DNA of 6,149 bases, from positions 1-6,149 of the forward strand of contig JBIOJM010000471.1 in NCBI GenBank assembly GCA_044450785.1. The letters are read 5' to 3'. The notes beneath the pieces were generated by a model that was not told the origin of the DNA, made no database searches, and worked only from the letters and a program-made list of their open reading frames with translations. The position numbers and the translations under genes were made by a program. Each line of letters begins with the position of its first letter. The stretch's first letter is position 1. The stretch is from JBIOJM01 sp044450785 (lineage in GTDB: Bacteria; Planctomycetota; Planctomycetia; Isosphaerales; Isosphaeraceae). Shown piece after piece: positions 1 through 5,920 of this stretch.

Positions 1-146
1 CACGAAGCGCGCGCGGCTTGGCCGTCTTTGCGGCATCCCGACGCGACGCGCTTGGCCTCTTTGGCGAAGACATCGTCATTGCGCTTTTCCTCCGCGAAAG
101 CCCTCGCCGCCCGAGTGGTTGCCGCGCGCGGTTTCTTAACTGTCAT
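1..146 (-). CDS. Small basic Lys/Arg/Ala-rich protein, N-terminal part only
   Basis: Partial gene running off the left edge; 48 codons are visible. It starts at an ATG (146-144) and the protein begins MTVKKPRAATTRAARAFAEE, then KRNDDVFAKEAKRVAS. The start is well supported by GAGG motifs upstream, one about 8 nt from the ATG and one almost touching it. The residues are mainly Lys, Arg and Ala, which suggests a nucleic-acid-binding or otherwise very basic small protein, but there is no recognisable domain. The last ~15 codons are ambiguous: another frame reads RRDAAKTAKPRALR, which is equally basic, so a frameshift near position 40 is possible. It lies about 70 nt downstream of the small membrane protein on the same strand and may share its transcript. 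Confidence 0.5.
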   Translation of the reverse strand, partial: MTVKKPRAATTRAARAFAEEKRNDDVFAKEAKRVASGCRKDGQAARAS

Positions 147-170
147 TTCCTCAGCCTCACCCAGGCAGTG

Positions 171-201
171 CCCGTTCGGGGCGACTCATTCCGTCGTCCC
201 C
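171..201. other. Tandem small inverted repeats between two minus-strand genes
   Basis: CCCGTTCGGG (171-180) is a perfect 4-bp stem with a 2-nt loop. Overlapping it, GGGGCGAC (178-185) pairs with GTCGTCCCC (193-201) with one bulged base around a 7-nt loop. They sit in the 70-nt gap between the membrane-protein stop and the next ATG. No T-run follows on either strand, so this is not a standard intrinsic terminator. An RNA-level structure between two cotranscribed genes is possible. Confidence 0.3.
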
Positions 202-216
202 ATCTGATCGATTACT

Positions 217-399
217 CTAGACCATCACAGTCATCAGCGCTACGGCAACAAGGATGGTGAACACGATCCCCGGTATGAGGAACGCGAGGTCGTCAGAGCC
301 GAGGCCGAATGAGCTGAAGCCAGTGACCGACCACAATGCAAGAAGGCCGACAATAGTGCCGGCCGAGGTGATGACGGCGAATCTGATCGCATCTTTCAT
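217..399 (-). CDS. Small two-helix membrane protein, function unknown
   Basis: A 60-residue hydrophobic protein starting MKDAIRFAVITSAG. Two membrane-spanning stretches are evident: roughly residues 6-26 (FAVITSAGTIVGLLALWSV) and 39-59 (AFLIPGIVFTILVAVALMTV). They are joined by a short Gly/Ser loop with two aspartates (GLGSDD). The composition is clearly that of a real protein, with few Arg and none of the Arg/Pro excess typical of shadow frames in this GC-rich DNA. Its ATG overlaps the stop of the preceding regulator fragment as ATGA (396-399), an arrangement typical of translational coupling. A possible AAGGA lies ~15 nt upstream, which is too far to be convincing alone. I do not recognise the family and no function can be assigned. 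Confidence 0.6.
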   Translation of the reverse strand: MKDAIRFAVITSAGTIVGLLALWSVTGFSSFGLGSDDLAFLIPGIVFTILVAVALMTVMV

Positions 400-485
400 A
401 CTGGGCCGGTCCGTTCCTTGCGGCGGAGACGGACTCCGGGCCCCGCGCCGTTCTCCTCGACGAAGATCACGCCGGCCATCTCCAC
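396..485 (-). pseudogene. C-terminal tail of an XRE-family HTH regulator
   Basis: The final ~29 codons read VEMAGVIFVEENGAGPGVRL and then RRKERTGPV to a TGA. This resembles the conserved end of short XRE-type helix-turn-helix repressors, familiar from alphaproteobacteria, in which the last strand reads approximately ALEAAGVEFIxENGGGPGVRLRR after the HTH. No HTH (the usual xxLGWSQxxLA pattern) is visible upstream in any minus frame. The frame does stay open to 1049, but with Arg/Pro-rich, non-protein-like content. A neighbouring frame gives RPEAVRRLLAAVL just upstream, which could be the preceding helix displaced by a frameshift near 485. The regulator is therefore cut off at its 5' side where the GC-rich block begins. 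Its stop overlaps the membrane-protein start. Confidence 0.5.
467..482. repeat. Left arm of an imperfect inverted repeat pair
   Basis: TCACGCCGGCCATCTC here matches the reverse complement of 1451-1467 (TCACGCCGGCTCATCTC), 16 matches with one inserted T. The pair is ~1 kb apart and brackets the GC-rich block. The left arm lies inside the XRE-tail coding sequence, so the match could be chance in GC-rich DNA. Confidence 0.35.
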
Positions 486-1450
486 GTCAGTACCGCGGCG
501 AGTAGCCGCCGCACCGCCTCCGGGCGGGATGGACTGATGCGGGTCACGGAGCCGCCCAGGGTCCGTCGCCCGGGTGCCGCGAGGCCTCCGGGTCGCTGGT
601 CCGCGGCGACGACACCGAGCAGGTCTCGGCCCCGCCTCGCTGGTGCGCGGCCCGGTCGGCGGCGGCGCGGACGGCCCTTGGGCTGACCTGTTCGACGCGG
701 AGAGGCTGGTCACCATCGCCCGGCGCGGCCCGGGGGCTGGGAGAGGGCGACGTGACCCGACGCGCCTCTGGCCGTCGCGGTCCACGGAGACGCCGACCGG
801 CGGGCGCTCCCAATGGTCGTGGTTGTCGCGCGTGAGCCCGGCTCGGGCAACGCGGGCCGTCCGGGGGGAGGCCGTATGACCTTGACGGGCAGGCGGATGA
901 GACAGGACCAAGTCTCGAAGTGCGCCTTCCGGAACGCCTCCTGCGGCCGCCTGGCTCGCCTCGCGGGCCTCAGGAACTGGCAGCTGAGAGCGCGCTGCGG
1001 GGACAGCGGGGCGTCTCCGGTCACCTACCCCCGGCGCGCTCCCGATCACGATCCCGAACGGCTAGGAGAGGACATCTAGCGACGGGACGTCACCGAGCAG
1101 TCGGACGAGGTGTTGTTGCGCGGGCTTCATCCGCCGGGTGGAGCGCGTCCTGTACGGGACTGGGGTATCCCCCCGGCGGCTCGCAGGGGCCTGCCGAGGG
1201 CGCTGAAGGGGGCGCCCCCGTCCGGTTCTTCTGCGGCGCGAGCGCCGCCGCCTCCCGAGAAACTTACTGCGCCTTGAGTATGTCGCAGCACACACCGTCA
1301 GTCTCGCAACCCTTCATCGGGAGCGCCGGCCTGGACGGGCGACGAGTCGTCATGAAGCGGTCTCATGCGGGAGGATGCGCGTAGATGCGCGACGGCCGTC
1401 GCGCGGCTGCCCGAGCTGCTCGACGAGCTGGACCGGCCGCGCGGTGGCGA
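486..1450. other. GC-rich block without a credible intact gene
   Basis: About 1 kb with far higher GC than the sequence to its right. Open frames exist on both strands because stop codons are rare at this GC, but all are dominated by Arg, Pro, Gly, Ser and Ala with no recognisable domain. Small pieces are more protein-like: on the plus strand ADLFDAERLVTIARR (~680-725) and DVTEQSDEVLLRGLHPP (~1088-1140), and on the minus strand KAHFETWSCLIRLPVKVI (~880-935). They lie in different frames and do not join into one product, so this may be heavily decayed coding DNA. I see no transposase, integrase, tRNA or origin motif. GGGGGCGCCCCC (1208-1219) is a perfect palindrome, and GCGGCGC/GCGCCGC (1233-1248) forms a tight hairpin. 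Confidence 0.4.
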
Positions 1451-1457
1451 GAGATGA
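1365..1457 (+). pseudogene. Short C-terminal-like peptide at the end of the GC-rich block
   Basis: This 30-codon frame begins MREDARRCATAVARLPELLD, continues ELDRPRGGER and ends in TGA. It is a plausible amphipathic helix ending, with good codon bias for a GC-rich genome. Its stop overlaps a further ATG (ATGA at 1454-1457), but that second frame (MSRREPLDKQL) runs straight into the lower-GC DNA, as if an operon had been cut there. The frame is closed upstream by a TGA at 1353-1355. No family is recognised, and it may be only a chance frame. Confidence 0.2.
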
Positions 1458-1467
1458 GCCGGCGTGA
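1451..1467. repeat. Right arm of an imperfect inverted repeat pair
   Basis: GAGATGAGCCGGCGTGA is the inverted partner of 467-482, with a single extra base. It lies within 20 nt of the change from very GC-rich DNA to the lower-GC AlbA_2 gene. The sequence outside the two arms shows no matching target-site duplication. Confidence 0.35.
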
Positions 1468-1483
1468 GCCCCTTGATAAGCAA

Positions 1484-2639
1484 CTAGGGTCCGAAAAGAC
1501 GGATTCCGATAGCCTTCAACTCGTCTCTTATTGGACCCTCCGTTAGCCAAGTAGCCGCGTCCTGGCAGCCCGAGAAATCGAACATACTAAAGAGGGGTAG
1601 CAGGACTCGCCTGAGAGCGGCGAAATGCGACGCCTGAAACTCCGACCAAGAAATCGTAACATTCCGCGAGAAGTGCTCGGTAACAAGCCTTTTCCCAGGG
1701 GGTACCACCCGCTCAGTCGCATTCCAACAAAGCACGCGATTAGCAAGGCCGCGCCAATCCATTCTGATCACGATCTGATTGATCGCTGTGATTTCCCGCG
1801 CGAGTATCCGTGCATGCGCCAGTAGCTTATCCATCCTTTCGATGCACAAGCTCACGAAGAGACACCGCTGCTGCAACCCTTCCCGATAGATGAGGTTGTC
1901 CTCGCGATAGCTCTCGGCGACTGCGACAATACCACGTTCGTACACTCGCCAATAATCTGAGCTTGGCCAAAGGCTCGGCATGGGTCGGTAGGCGCATTCC
2001 TTCCAGGTAAATGGCCTCATTTTTCAATAACTCACCCATTCGAATTTGAGGGGCTCGCTCCTGTGTCCGAACGTGCCGAAAGGGCACCTTTCCCTGTCCG
2101 CAAAACTGATGCAGGTCGATGCCGGCCCGTTCGTTGACGGCGTGCGGATTGTCGATGCTCAAAAGCTCCCCGTCGTTCCCAACCAAGGCATAGCCATTTA
2201 CGGCGAAGTTTGCCGAGCTTGCGCGAAACCATGCTTCACCTTTCGGTGAATCTACCGGGACCTGTCCCACCTGGGATACGAAATCGCTCGCGGTGGCATC
2301 ACTGGCGGCTCTAAGCGTGTCGAACACATTCTCATTGGGGTTCGATGGACGACCGATCGCACGGCGCATGATGTTGGCGAGGAGATCGGCGCGGTGGGAT
2401 ACGCAGCGCTCAAGCAAGTTCGCCCAATCATCTGGAGTTCGGATCGCTACGCTCTCCGGACCCGGCGCCCGAATATACAGCCTCCCCTCAGTGATACCGA
2501 TCGGACGACCCGTGCTGTCCTGCGGGCCACTGGCTCTCGCAATCACCGGTCGGGAACCATGCGACGAGACGACGACGGGATAGTCAACCTCCCCGACGCG
2601 CGCCCAGGCGACCTGGCACTGAAAACGAGGTTCGATCGC
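1484..2639 (-). pseudogene. AlbA_2/Schlafen-like protein, 5'-truncated and frameshifted
   Basis: The remnant spans about 385 codons. The first part (2639 to about 2000) reads YPVVVVSSHGSRPVIARASG, then GRLYIRAPGPESVAI (near 2490-2445), WANLLERCVSHRADLLANIM and later KNEAIYLEG. This matches the closing strands of the AlbA_2 (Schlafen-type, formerly AAA_4) putative nucleic-acid-binding domain plus the C-terminal extension of these proteins. The acidic N-terminal half of the domain is missing: the frame meets a TAG at 2640-2642 with no good start, although a GTG exists at 2546. Near 1980-2005 the sense shifts by one base into the frame RPMPSLWPSSDYWRVYERG, which runs to a TAG at 1484. The two frames join into one continuous protein-like sequence. 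GC content is lower than on either side. The remnant is probably inactive; whether its parent acted in defence cannot be judged. Confidence 0.6.
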
Positions 2640-2895
2640 CTATAACTGCGCCAAGGCCGGAATCGAGGCTCTCACCCGCACGCTAGCGCTAGAAGGAAGA
2701 GATTCCGCAATCCGAGTCAATGCGGTGGCGCCCGGGCTTGTGGATACAGCGTCGAACATTGACACGATGAAACCCAAAGATCTGAAACGCTGGACCAAAC
2801 GCGAGGACATCGCTGAGACTGTGGTCTACCTCGCCTCTCAGCGCGCCGCAGGCATTACCGGTCAGGTGATTGCGGTAACGGGTGGGGGATTGTAG
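2626..2895 (+). pseudogene. Short-chain dehydrogenase/reductase, C-terminal half
   Basis: There is no start codon, and the in-frame TGA at 2620-2622 is followed directly by homologous sequence. It begins at the catalytic YxxxK motif (YNCAKAGIEALTRTLALE). After that come IRVNAVAPGLVDTA, the usual PG motif strand that contacts the nicotinamide, then REDIAETVVYLAS and the terminal GITGQVIAVTGGGL, ending in TAG at 2893. These are the last ~85 residues of a classical SDR oxidoreductase, normally ~250 residues. The Rossmann GxxxGxG cofactor motif and the catalytic Ser are absent, so no working enzyme can be made. The truncation coincides within ~15 nt with the loss of the AlbA_2 gene's N-terminal half on the opposite strand. 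Substrate cannot be inferred. Confidence 0.8.
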
Positions 2896-2906
2896 CGAGC
2901 AAGTAG

Positions 2907-3194
2907 TACTTTTGTCCGTTCACCCATCGGCGTTGGGTGCGTGACAGCTTCTTCGGATCGCATTTGAGCGGCGTCGCAGCCAATCAAGAATGGCGAGATC
3001 CGCAAGAAGCATGGCAACACGCGCTGATCTCGACCCTGCGACAAATCTATGGAGCTAACTTCGCTCCGGCATTCGGTGGTCACGGGAAACTCAGTGACGT
3101 GCTGCTCAGGCTCGACCGGCCGTCCCTGCGCAAGCTCGTGGACGATCTCAAGAAAGGCAAAGGCCAAAATAAAGCCAAACTGCGTGCCGGATGA
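2907..3194 (+). pseudogene. Unrecognised protein, probable C-terminal fragment
   Basis: This open frame follows a TAG at 2904-2906 and ends in TGA. A GTG at 2937 could start it (85 residues), but there is no ribosome-binding site. The codons before it (THRRWV) already look like protein, so I read it as a 5'-truncated gene. The sequence includes RDSFFGSHLSGVAANQEW, ALISTLRQIYGANFAPAF and the Lys-rich, charged tail LRKLVDDLKKGKGQNKAKL. Composition is balanced and credible as coding, on the same strand as and just behind the SDR remnant. I do not recognise the family. A short CDS starting at the GTG remains possible. Confidence 0.4.
2921..2939. repeat. Small inverted repeat around the candidate GTG
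   Basis: CACCCA (2921-2926) and TGGGTG (2934-2939) form a perfect 6-bp stem with a 7-nt loop. It lies 26 nt after the SDR stop and includes the GTG at 2937. No T-run follows, so terminator function is doubtful. Confidence 0.25.
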
Positions 3195-3281
3195 TCGCCT
3201 TAGGAACGACCATCTGCCGACCGAGGCCGTGAAGCTTGGTCTTGGCTGAGGCCGGGCGCGGTGACGAGTTGCTGCAACCTG

Positions 3282-3908
3282 CTAGACCGTGCGCTGGTAG
3301 AAGGGTTTCTCGCCGGCCGCATGGTCCGTCGTGTCCACGATGTCGACAATCTCGGGTGCCACCCTGCGCACCATGACCTCGAACCCCTGTCGCAAGGTTA
3401 CGGAAGACGCAGCGCAACCCTGGCAGCCTCCGCTCATCGCAATGAAGAGGTTGCCGTGCCGAACGTCGACGATTGAGATCTTCCCGCCATGGCTTGCGAT
3501 GGAACGATTCACTTCGCGGTCCAGGAGTTCCTGAACGCACGCACGAATCTCGCCGTCGGTTCGGCCCCGCGCGCCTGCGTTGCGAGGAGCCTCGAAGATC
3601 GCGGGCACGCCTGTGAGCAGCTGCGTCCGGATGGCCGCGCCGATTGCCGATTTCAGCGCCGACCACGCGACACTCGGATCCTTTCCAATCGTCACCACGG
3701 TCTCGGCCACGAGCACATGGGAAACGCCCGGCAGGGCGAAGAGTCGCTCGACGAGAGGCGAGCCGGATGCCCGATCCTTGCTGTCGAAAAAGAACGGGCC
3801 ACCCGGATGCACCGTCCGGCTGACCGTGAACTTGCACGTGTCGGGGTCGGCCTGTGATGTCTCGGCGCGGATGGTGATCGTCGGGTCGACGGGTAGGACC
3901 TCAGACAT
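3282..3908 (-). CDS. NifU-like/Nfu Fe-S cluster scaffold protein
   Basis: This 208-residue protein starts MSEVLPVDPTITI. Residues ~8-100 form an Nfu N-terminal domain: DPDTCKFTVSRTV corresponds to the family's NPxTxKF strand, followed by SPLVERLFALPGVSHVLVAE and VVTIGKDPSVAW. Residues ~118-190 form the NifU C-terminal domain, with CVQELLDREVNRSIASHGG and the cluster-binding CxxC in GNLFIAMSGGCQGCAAS (C162, C165). A homodimer is expected to hold a [4Fe-4S] cluster and hand it to apo-proteins in the cytoplasm. I chose the ATG at 3908 over a GTG at 3938 because it overlaps the mrp stop by 8 nt (ATGTCTGA) and is preceded by GTGGAAG; the longer form would add ten residues. It is complete, with no frameshift, and sits downstream of mrp in the same operon. 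No clear terminator follows. Confidence 0.9.
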   Translation of the reverse strand: MSEVLPVDPTITIRAETSQADPDTCKFTVSRTVHPGGPFFFDSKDRASGSPLVERLFALPGVSHVLVAETVVTIGKDPSVAWSALKSAIGAAIRTQLLTGVPAIFEAPRNAGARGRTDGEIRACVQELLDREVNRSIASHGGKISIVDVRHGNLFIAMSGGCQGCAASSVTLRQGFEVMVRRVAPEIVDIVDTTDHAAGEKPFYQRTV

Positions 3909-5157
3909 CTTCCACGACCCTGGCTGCGCCGCGTTCACCGAAGGCCCGCAGGTGCGCGAACGAGTAGATCCCCGTGCTGTGACCGTCGTTCCAGCTGATG
4001 GTGATGGCGTAGTTGCCCACGCTGGTGATGGTGCGGGGGGTCACGTCCGGTCGCACGCTCTTTGGGTCCAGGAGAGGGCGCCCGCTCATCTCTTCGACAC
4101 AGAGGGCGCATCGGCACGCCAATCGCAGGTCCCGGACGTCGAAGTCATGCCGCTGGCCGTCCTCCCAGAGCACGGACAGCGTGCGAGTGTCGCGCGGGCG
4201 GAAGCCAATCGCCGTCGTTCGCGAGCCCGATGGCCGGATGGCACTCTCGACCCAGGCAGGCTCGCCCTTGCCGGTTTCCCAGGTCCACGCGAACGGCTTC
4301 AGCCCCGTGGTTGGGAGTCCCTGGAGGCGGCCGGCCAATTCCGTGGCGATTGCCAGGTAAGCCATAGCAGCCACTGAGTTCGGCTTCTCCACGACAATCG
4401 GGCGGCCTTTATCGCCGCCCATGACGATGTCTGCGTCCAAGGGTATTGCGCCCAGGAACGGAACGCCGAGCTCCCTGCTCATCCGCTCACCGCCGCCACT
4501 GCGGAACACGTCTGTGCCCTTTCCGCAGTGAGGACACGTGAAGGTGCTCATGTTCTCAATGATGCCGAGTATGGGGACATGCACGGTCTCGAACATCCGC
4601 AAACCGCGGCGGGCGATCTTTAGACTCACGTCTTGCGGCGTCGTCACGATGATCGCACCCGACAAAGGGTAGCTCTGCGCCAGCGTCAGCTGGGTGTCGC
4701 CGGTCCCGGGTGGGAGGTCGAGAATCAAGCAGTCGAGGCGTCCCCACTGCACGGCGCCGATGAACATTTTCAGGTACTTGCCCACCATCGGTCCGCGCAA
4801 GATGGCCGGGTTGTCGTCCCTGGTCAGCATGCCCATCGACATCACTTTCAGGCTGTGGCAATCGGCGGGGATGATCTTGCCGTCCGGGGTGGTCGTGGGC
4901 GGCTGACCGACCGGAAGCCCCAGCATGCCGGGGATGCTCGGGCCGAGGATGTCCGCATCCATGAGCCCGATCCGGCCCCCGATCTGTTGGAGCGCGACCG
5001 CGAGATTCACGCTGACCGTGGACTTGCCCACGCCGCCCTTGCCGCTGCTCACCGCGATGACGTGGCGGATCCCAGGTAGCTTCTCCGGGCCGGCAGATGC
5101 CTGGAACGACGCGCCAGGCGCGTGCTGGTTGCCGTCGTGCGGGTCCGTCGTCTGCAC
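3901..5157 (-). CDS. mrp: Mrp/ApbC (NBP35-type) P-loop ATPase fused to DUF971
   Basis: Fe-S cluster carrier ATPase of 418 residues. Residues ~28-285 are the Mrp domain: deviant Walker A SSGKGGVGKST (37-47), Walker A' GLMDADILGPSIP (64-76), LILDLPPGTGD (144-154), GIIENMS (198-204) and CPHCG, whose C208 and C211 are the conserved pair bridging a cluster at the dimer interface. A ~30-residue linker leads to a DUF971 domain (GBBH-like N-terminal fold, ~312-408) with LACRCALCVEEMSG (C348, C350, C353) and the closing WNDGHSTGIYSFAHLR (H393). A Cys3-His set of this kind binds zinc in relatives. Plain bacterial Mrp lacks this domain. The GTG start follows AAAGGAACTGAGGA, a good ribosome-binding site about 8 nt away. 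The gene overlaps nfu by 8 nt. It acts in the cytoplasm as a homodimer, delivering [4Fe-4S] clusters in an ATP-dependent way. No key residue is missing. Confidence 0.93.
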   Translation of the reverse strand: MQTTDPHDGNQHAPGASFQASAGPEKLPGIRHVIAVSSGKGGVGKSTVSVNLAVALQQIGGRIGLMDADILGPSIPGMLGLPVGQPPTTTPDGKIIPADCHSLKVMSMGMLTRDDNPAILRGPMVGKYLKMFIGAVQWGRLDCLILDLPPGTGDTQLTLAQSYPLSGAIIVTTPQDVSLKIARRGLRMFETVHVPILGIIENMSTFTCPHCGKGTDVFRSGGGERMSRELGVPFLGAIPLDADIVMGGDKGRPIVVEKPNSVAAMAYLAIATELAGRLQGLPTTGLKPFAWTWETGKGEPAWVESAIRPSGSRTTAIGFRPRDTRTLSVLWEDGQRHDFDVRDLRLACRCALCVEEMSGRPLLDPKSVRPDVTPRTITSVGNYAITISWNDGHSTGIYSFAHLRAFGERGAARVVEDV

Positions 5158-5198
5158 TCCTCAGTTCCTTTCTTTCTCACCGTGCTCGGTGGCTGCCC

Positions 5199-5379
5199 CT
5201 ACACCTCGACCTCGATGTCGGTCCCCGTCACGCGAACGCCGTATCGCACAACGGCTCGCTGGGCCGGCGGACCCATGGGGGCTTCGAAGATATTTCACCG
5301 CCATCTCGGCAACCGCGGCGCCTGTCAGGGCACGCAGTGCCGTATCTTCATGTCCGTTGTCCGCCAAGGCCGTGGCCAT
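5199..5379 (-). pseudogene. Small protein upstream of mrp with a one-base frameshift
   Basis: From ATG 5379 the frame reads MATALADNGHEDTALRALTG and then AAVAEMAVKYLRSP, a convincing Ala-rich helical start. After a run of five G on the plus strand (5277-5281) that frame turns into Arg/Gly/His-rich shadow sequence (to 5161). Removing one base of the run gives MGPPAQRAVVRYGVRVTGTD and then IEVEV, ending at TAG 5199-5201, a natural beta-strand-like ending. The repaired protein would have ~59 residues and end 41 nt before mrp on the same strand, so it is probably the first gene of that operon. Function unknown. The extra base may be a true mutation or a homopolymer sequencing error. No strong ribosome-binding site precedes the ATG. 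Confidence 0.45.
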
Positions 5380-5418
5380 GGGCTGTTCCCGAATGCTTCA
5401 GCAATCTAGGTCTCGTTG

Positions 5419-5445
5419 AATTTACAAATAAGAACGCGATGACAA
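5419..5445 (-). promoter_or_regulatory. Candidate promoter for the mrp-nfu operon
   Basis: In an AT-rich patch (~5407-5455) within GC-rich surroundings, the minus strand reads TTGTCA, 15 nt, then TAAATT. An alternative pairing is TTGTGA, 16-17 nt, then an A/T-rich hexamer. Spacing and the -10 match are imperfect. Its position ~40 nt upstream of the small gene and ~270 nt upstream of mrp suits the operon promoter. Confidence 0.3.
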
Positions 5446-5805
5446 TTCACAACGGTCCTCAATGAAGGCCCCGAGCCCGACAAGGCCCGAGCACTGGTGT
5501 TTGCCATGCGCGCAAGGCCTGGCCGCAACCGCGATCGCCACCCACCTGCCGTTCAGGTCAAGAAGGCAGATGATCACGGGCTTCCAGACGACGCCCAGCT
5601 CACCCAGCCGCCCACCGGAGAGCGGCGGTCCGACGGCCCCGGTGGTATTGTTGATGTCGACACAGATCACGCGGCAGTTGTTGGCCGACGCGCCGAGGAT
5701 GTAGGCGCAGCTGTAGAGCGAGAACGTCTTGCCGGTCGTGAAGACGGGCGGGACCTCGCGAATGACCGCAATGGGTGGAACGCGGCCGTTCGCGGGAAAT
5801 AAGCC
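5422..5805 (-). CDS. Unrecognised Cys-containing protein, probably 5'-truncated
   Basis: An open minus frame between TGA (5806-5808) and TAA (5422-5424). It has strong GC third-position bias from ~5790 to ~5540 and protein-like content: VPPIAVIREVPPVFTTGKTF, YSCAYILGASANNCRVICVD, INNTTGAV and later VVWKPVIICLLDLNGRWVAI. No ATG, GTG or TTG precedes this conserved-looking part; the only usable start is a GTG at 5670, which would discard half of it. Just upstream, the overlapping frame reads STTSFVEAYFP and could be the true lead-in if one base were removed near 5797. The last ~35 residues (HGKHQCSGLVGLGAFIEDR) look weaker. It lies between the SbmA/BacA-like gene and mrp on the same strand. I do not recognise a family; several hydrophobic strands and six or seven Cys are all that can be said. 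Confidence 0.4.
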   Translation of the reverse strand, partial: GLFPANGRVPPIAVIREVPPVFTTGKTFSLYSCAYILGASANNCRVICVDINNTTGAVGPPLSGGRLGELGVVWKPVIICLLDLNGRWVAIAVAARPCAHGKHQCSGLVGLGAFIEDRCELSSRSYL

Positions 5806-5920
5806 TCAACGAAGCTGGTAGTCGAGGAGTAGCGATCTCGACCAATTCCAATTCTGCTCGGCAGCCCCGTCAAACCGAGCACAAACGACCAGGGCCTGCC
5901 TGGTGCCCGCCCTACGACCA
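5806..5920. other. Gap between transporter stop and next frame
   Basis: This stretch of about 115 nt follows the transporter stop. A minus frame starting at ATG 5945, inside the transporter end, crosses it (MDGAEVVVMVVGRAPG onward), but its third-position GC is weak and it is not convincing on its own. I see no terminator or repeat. Confidence 0.3.

Noticed and set aside
396..1049. Long open minus frame of 217 codons
   Set aside because: Only its last ~29 codons look like protein (XRE tail). The rest is Arg/Pro/Gly-rich, as expected where stops are scarce in very GC-rich DNA.
920..1384. Open plus frame of 154 codons in the GC-rich block
   Set aside because: Composition is Arg/Ser/Gly/Pro-rich with no domain. 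Other frames over the same stretch are equally open.
3195..3281. Possible terminator downstream of nfu
   Set aside because: GAGGCCG occurs twice and GTTG/CAAC is a tiny stem, but no stable stem followed by a T-run is present on the minus strand.
3148..3837. Minus frame of 229 codons over nfu
   Set aside because: It lies in another frame of the intact nfu gene and is Arg/Gly-rich. It is a shadow.
3580..4377. Plus frame of 265 codons across nfu and the mrp 3' end
   Set aside because: It is antisense to two well-recognised genes and has no domain of its own.
4633..5079. Plus frame of 148 codons opposite mrp
   Set aside because: It is antisense to the Mrp ATPase domain and His/Asp/Arg-rich, the typical mirror of a coding strand.
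5497..5802. Plus frame of 101 codons
   Set aside because: It is the mirror of the minus frame at 5422-5805. Its Asp/Arg/Gly-rich composition and weaker codon bias argue against it.
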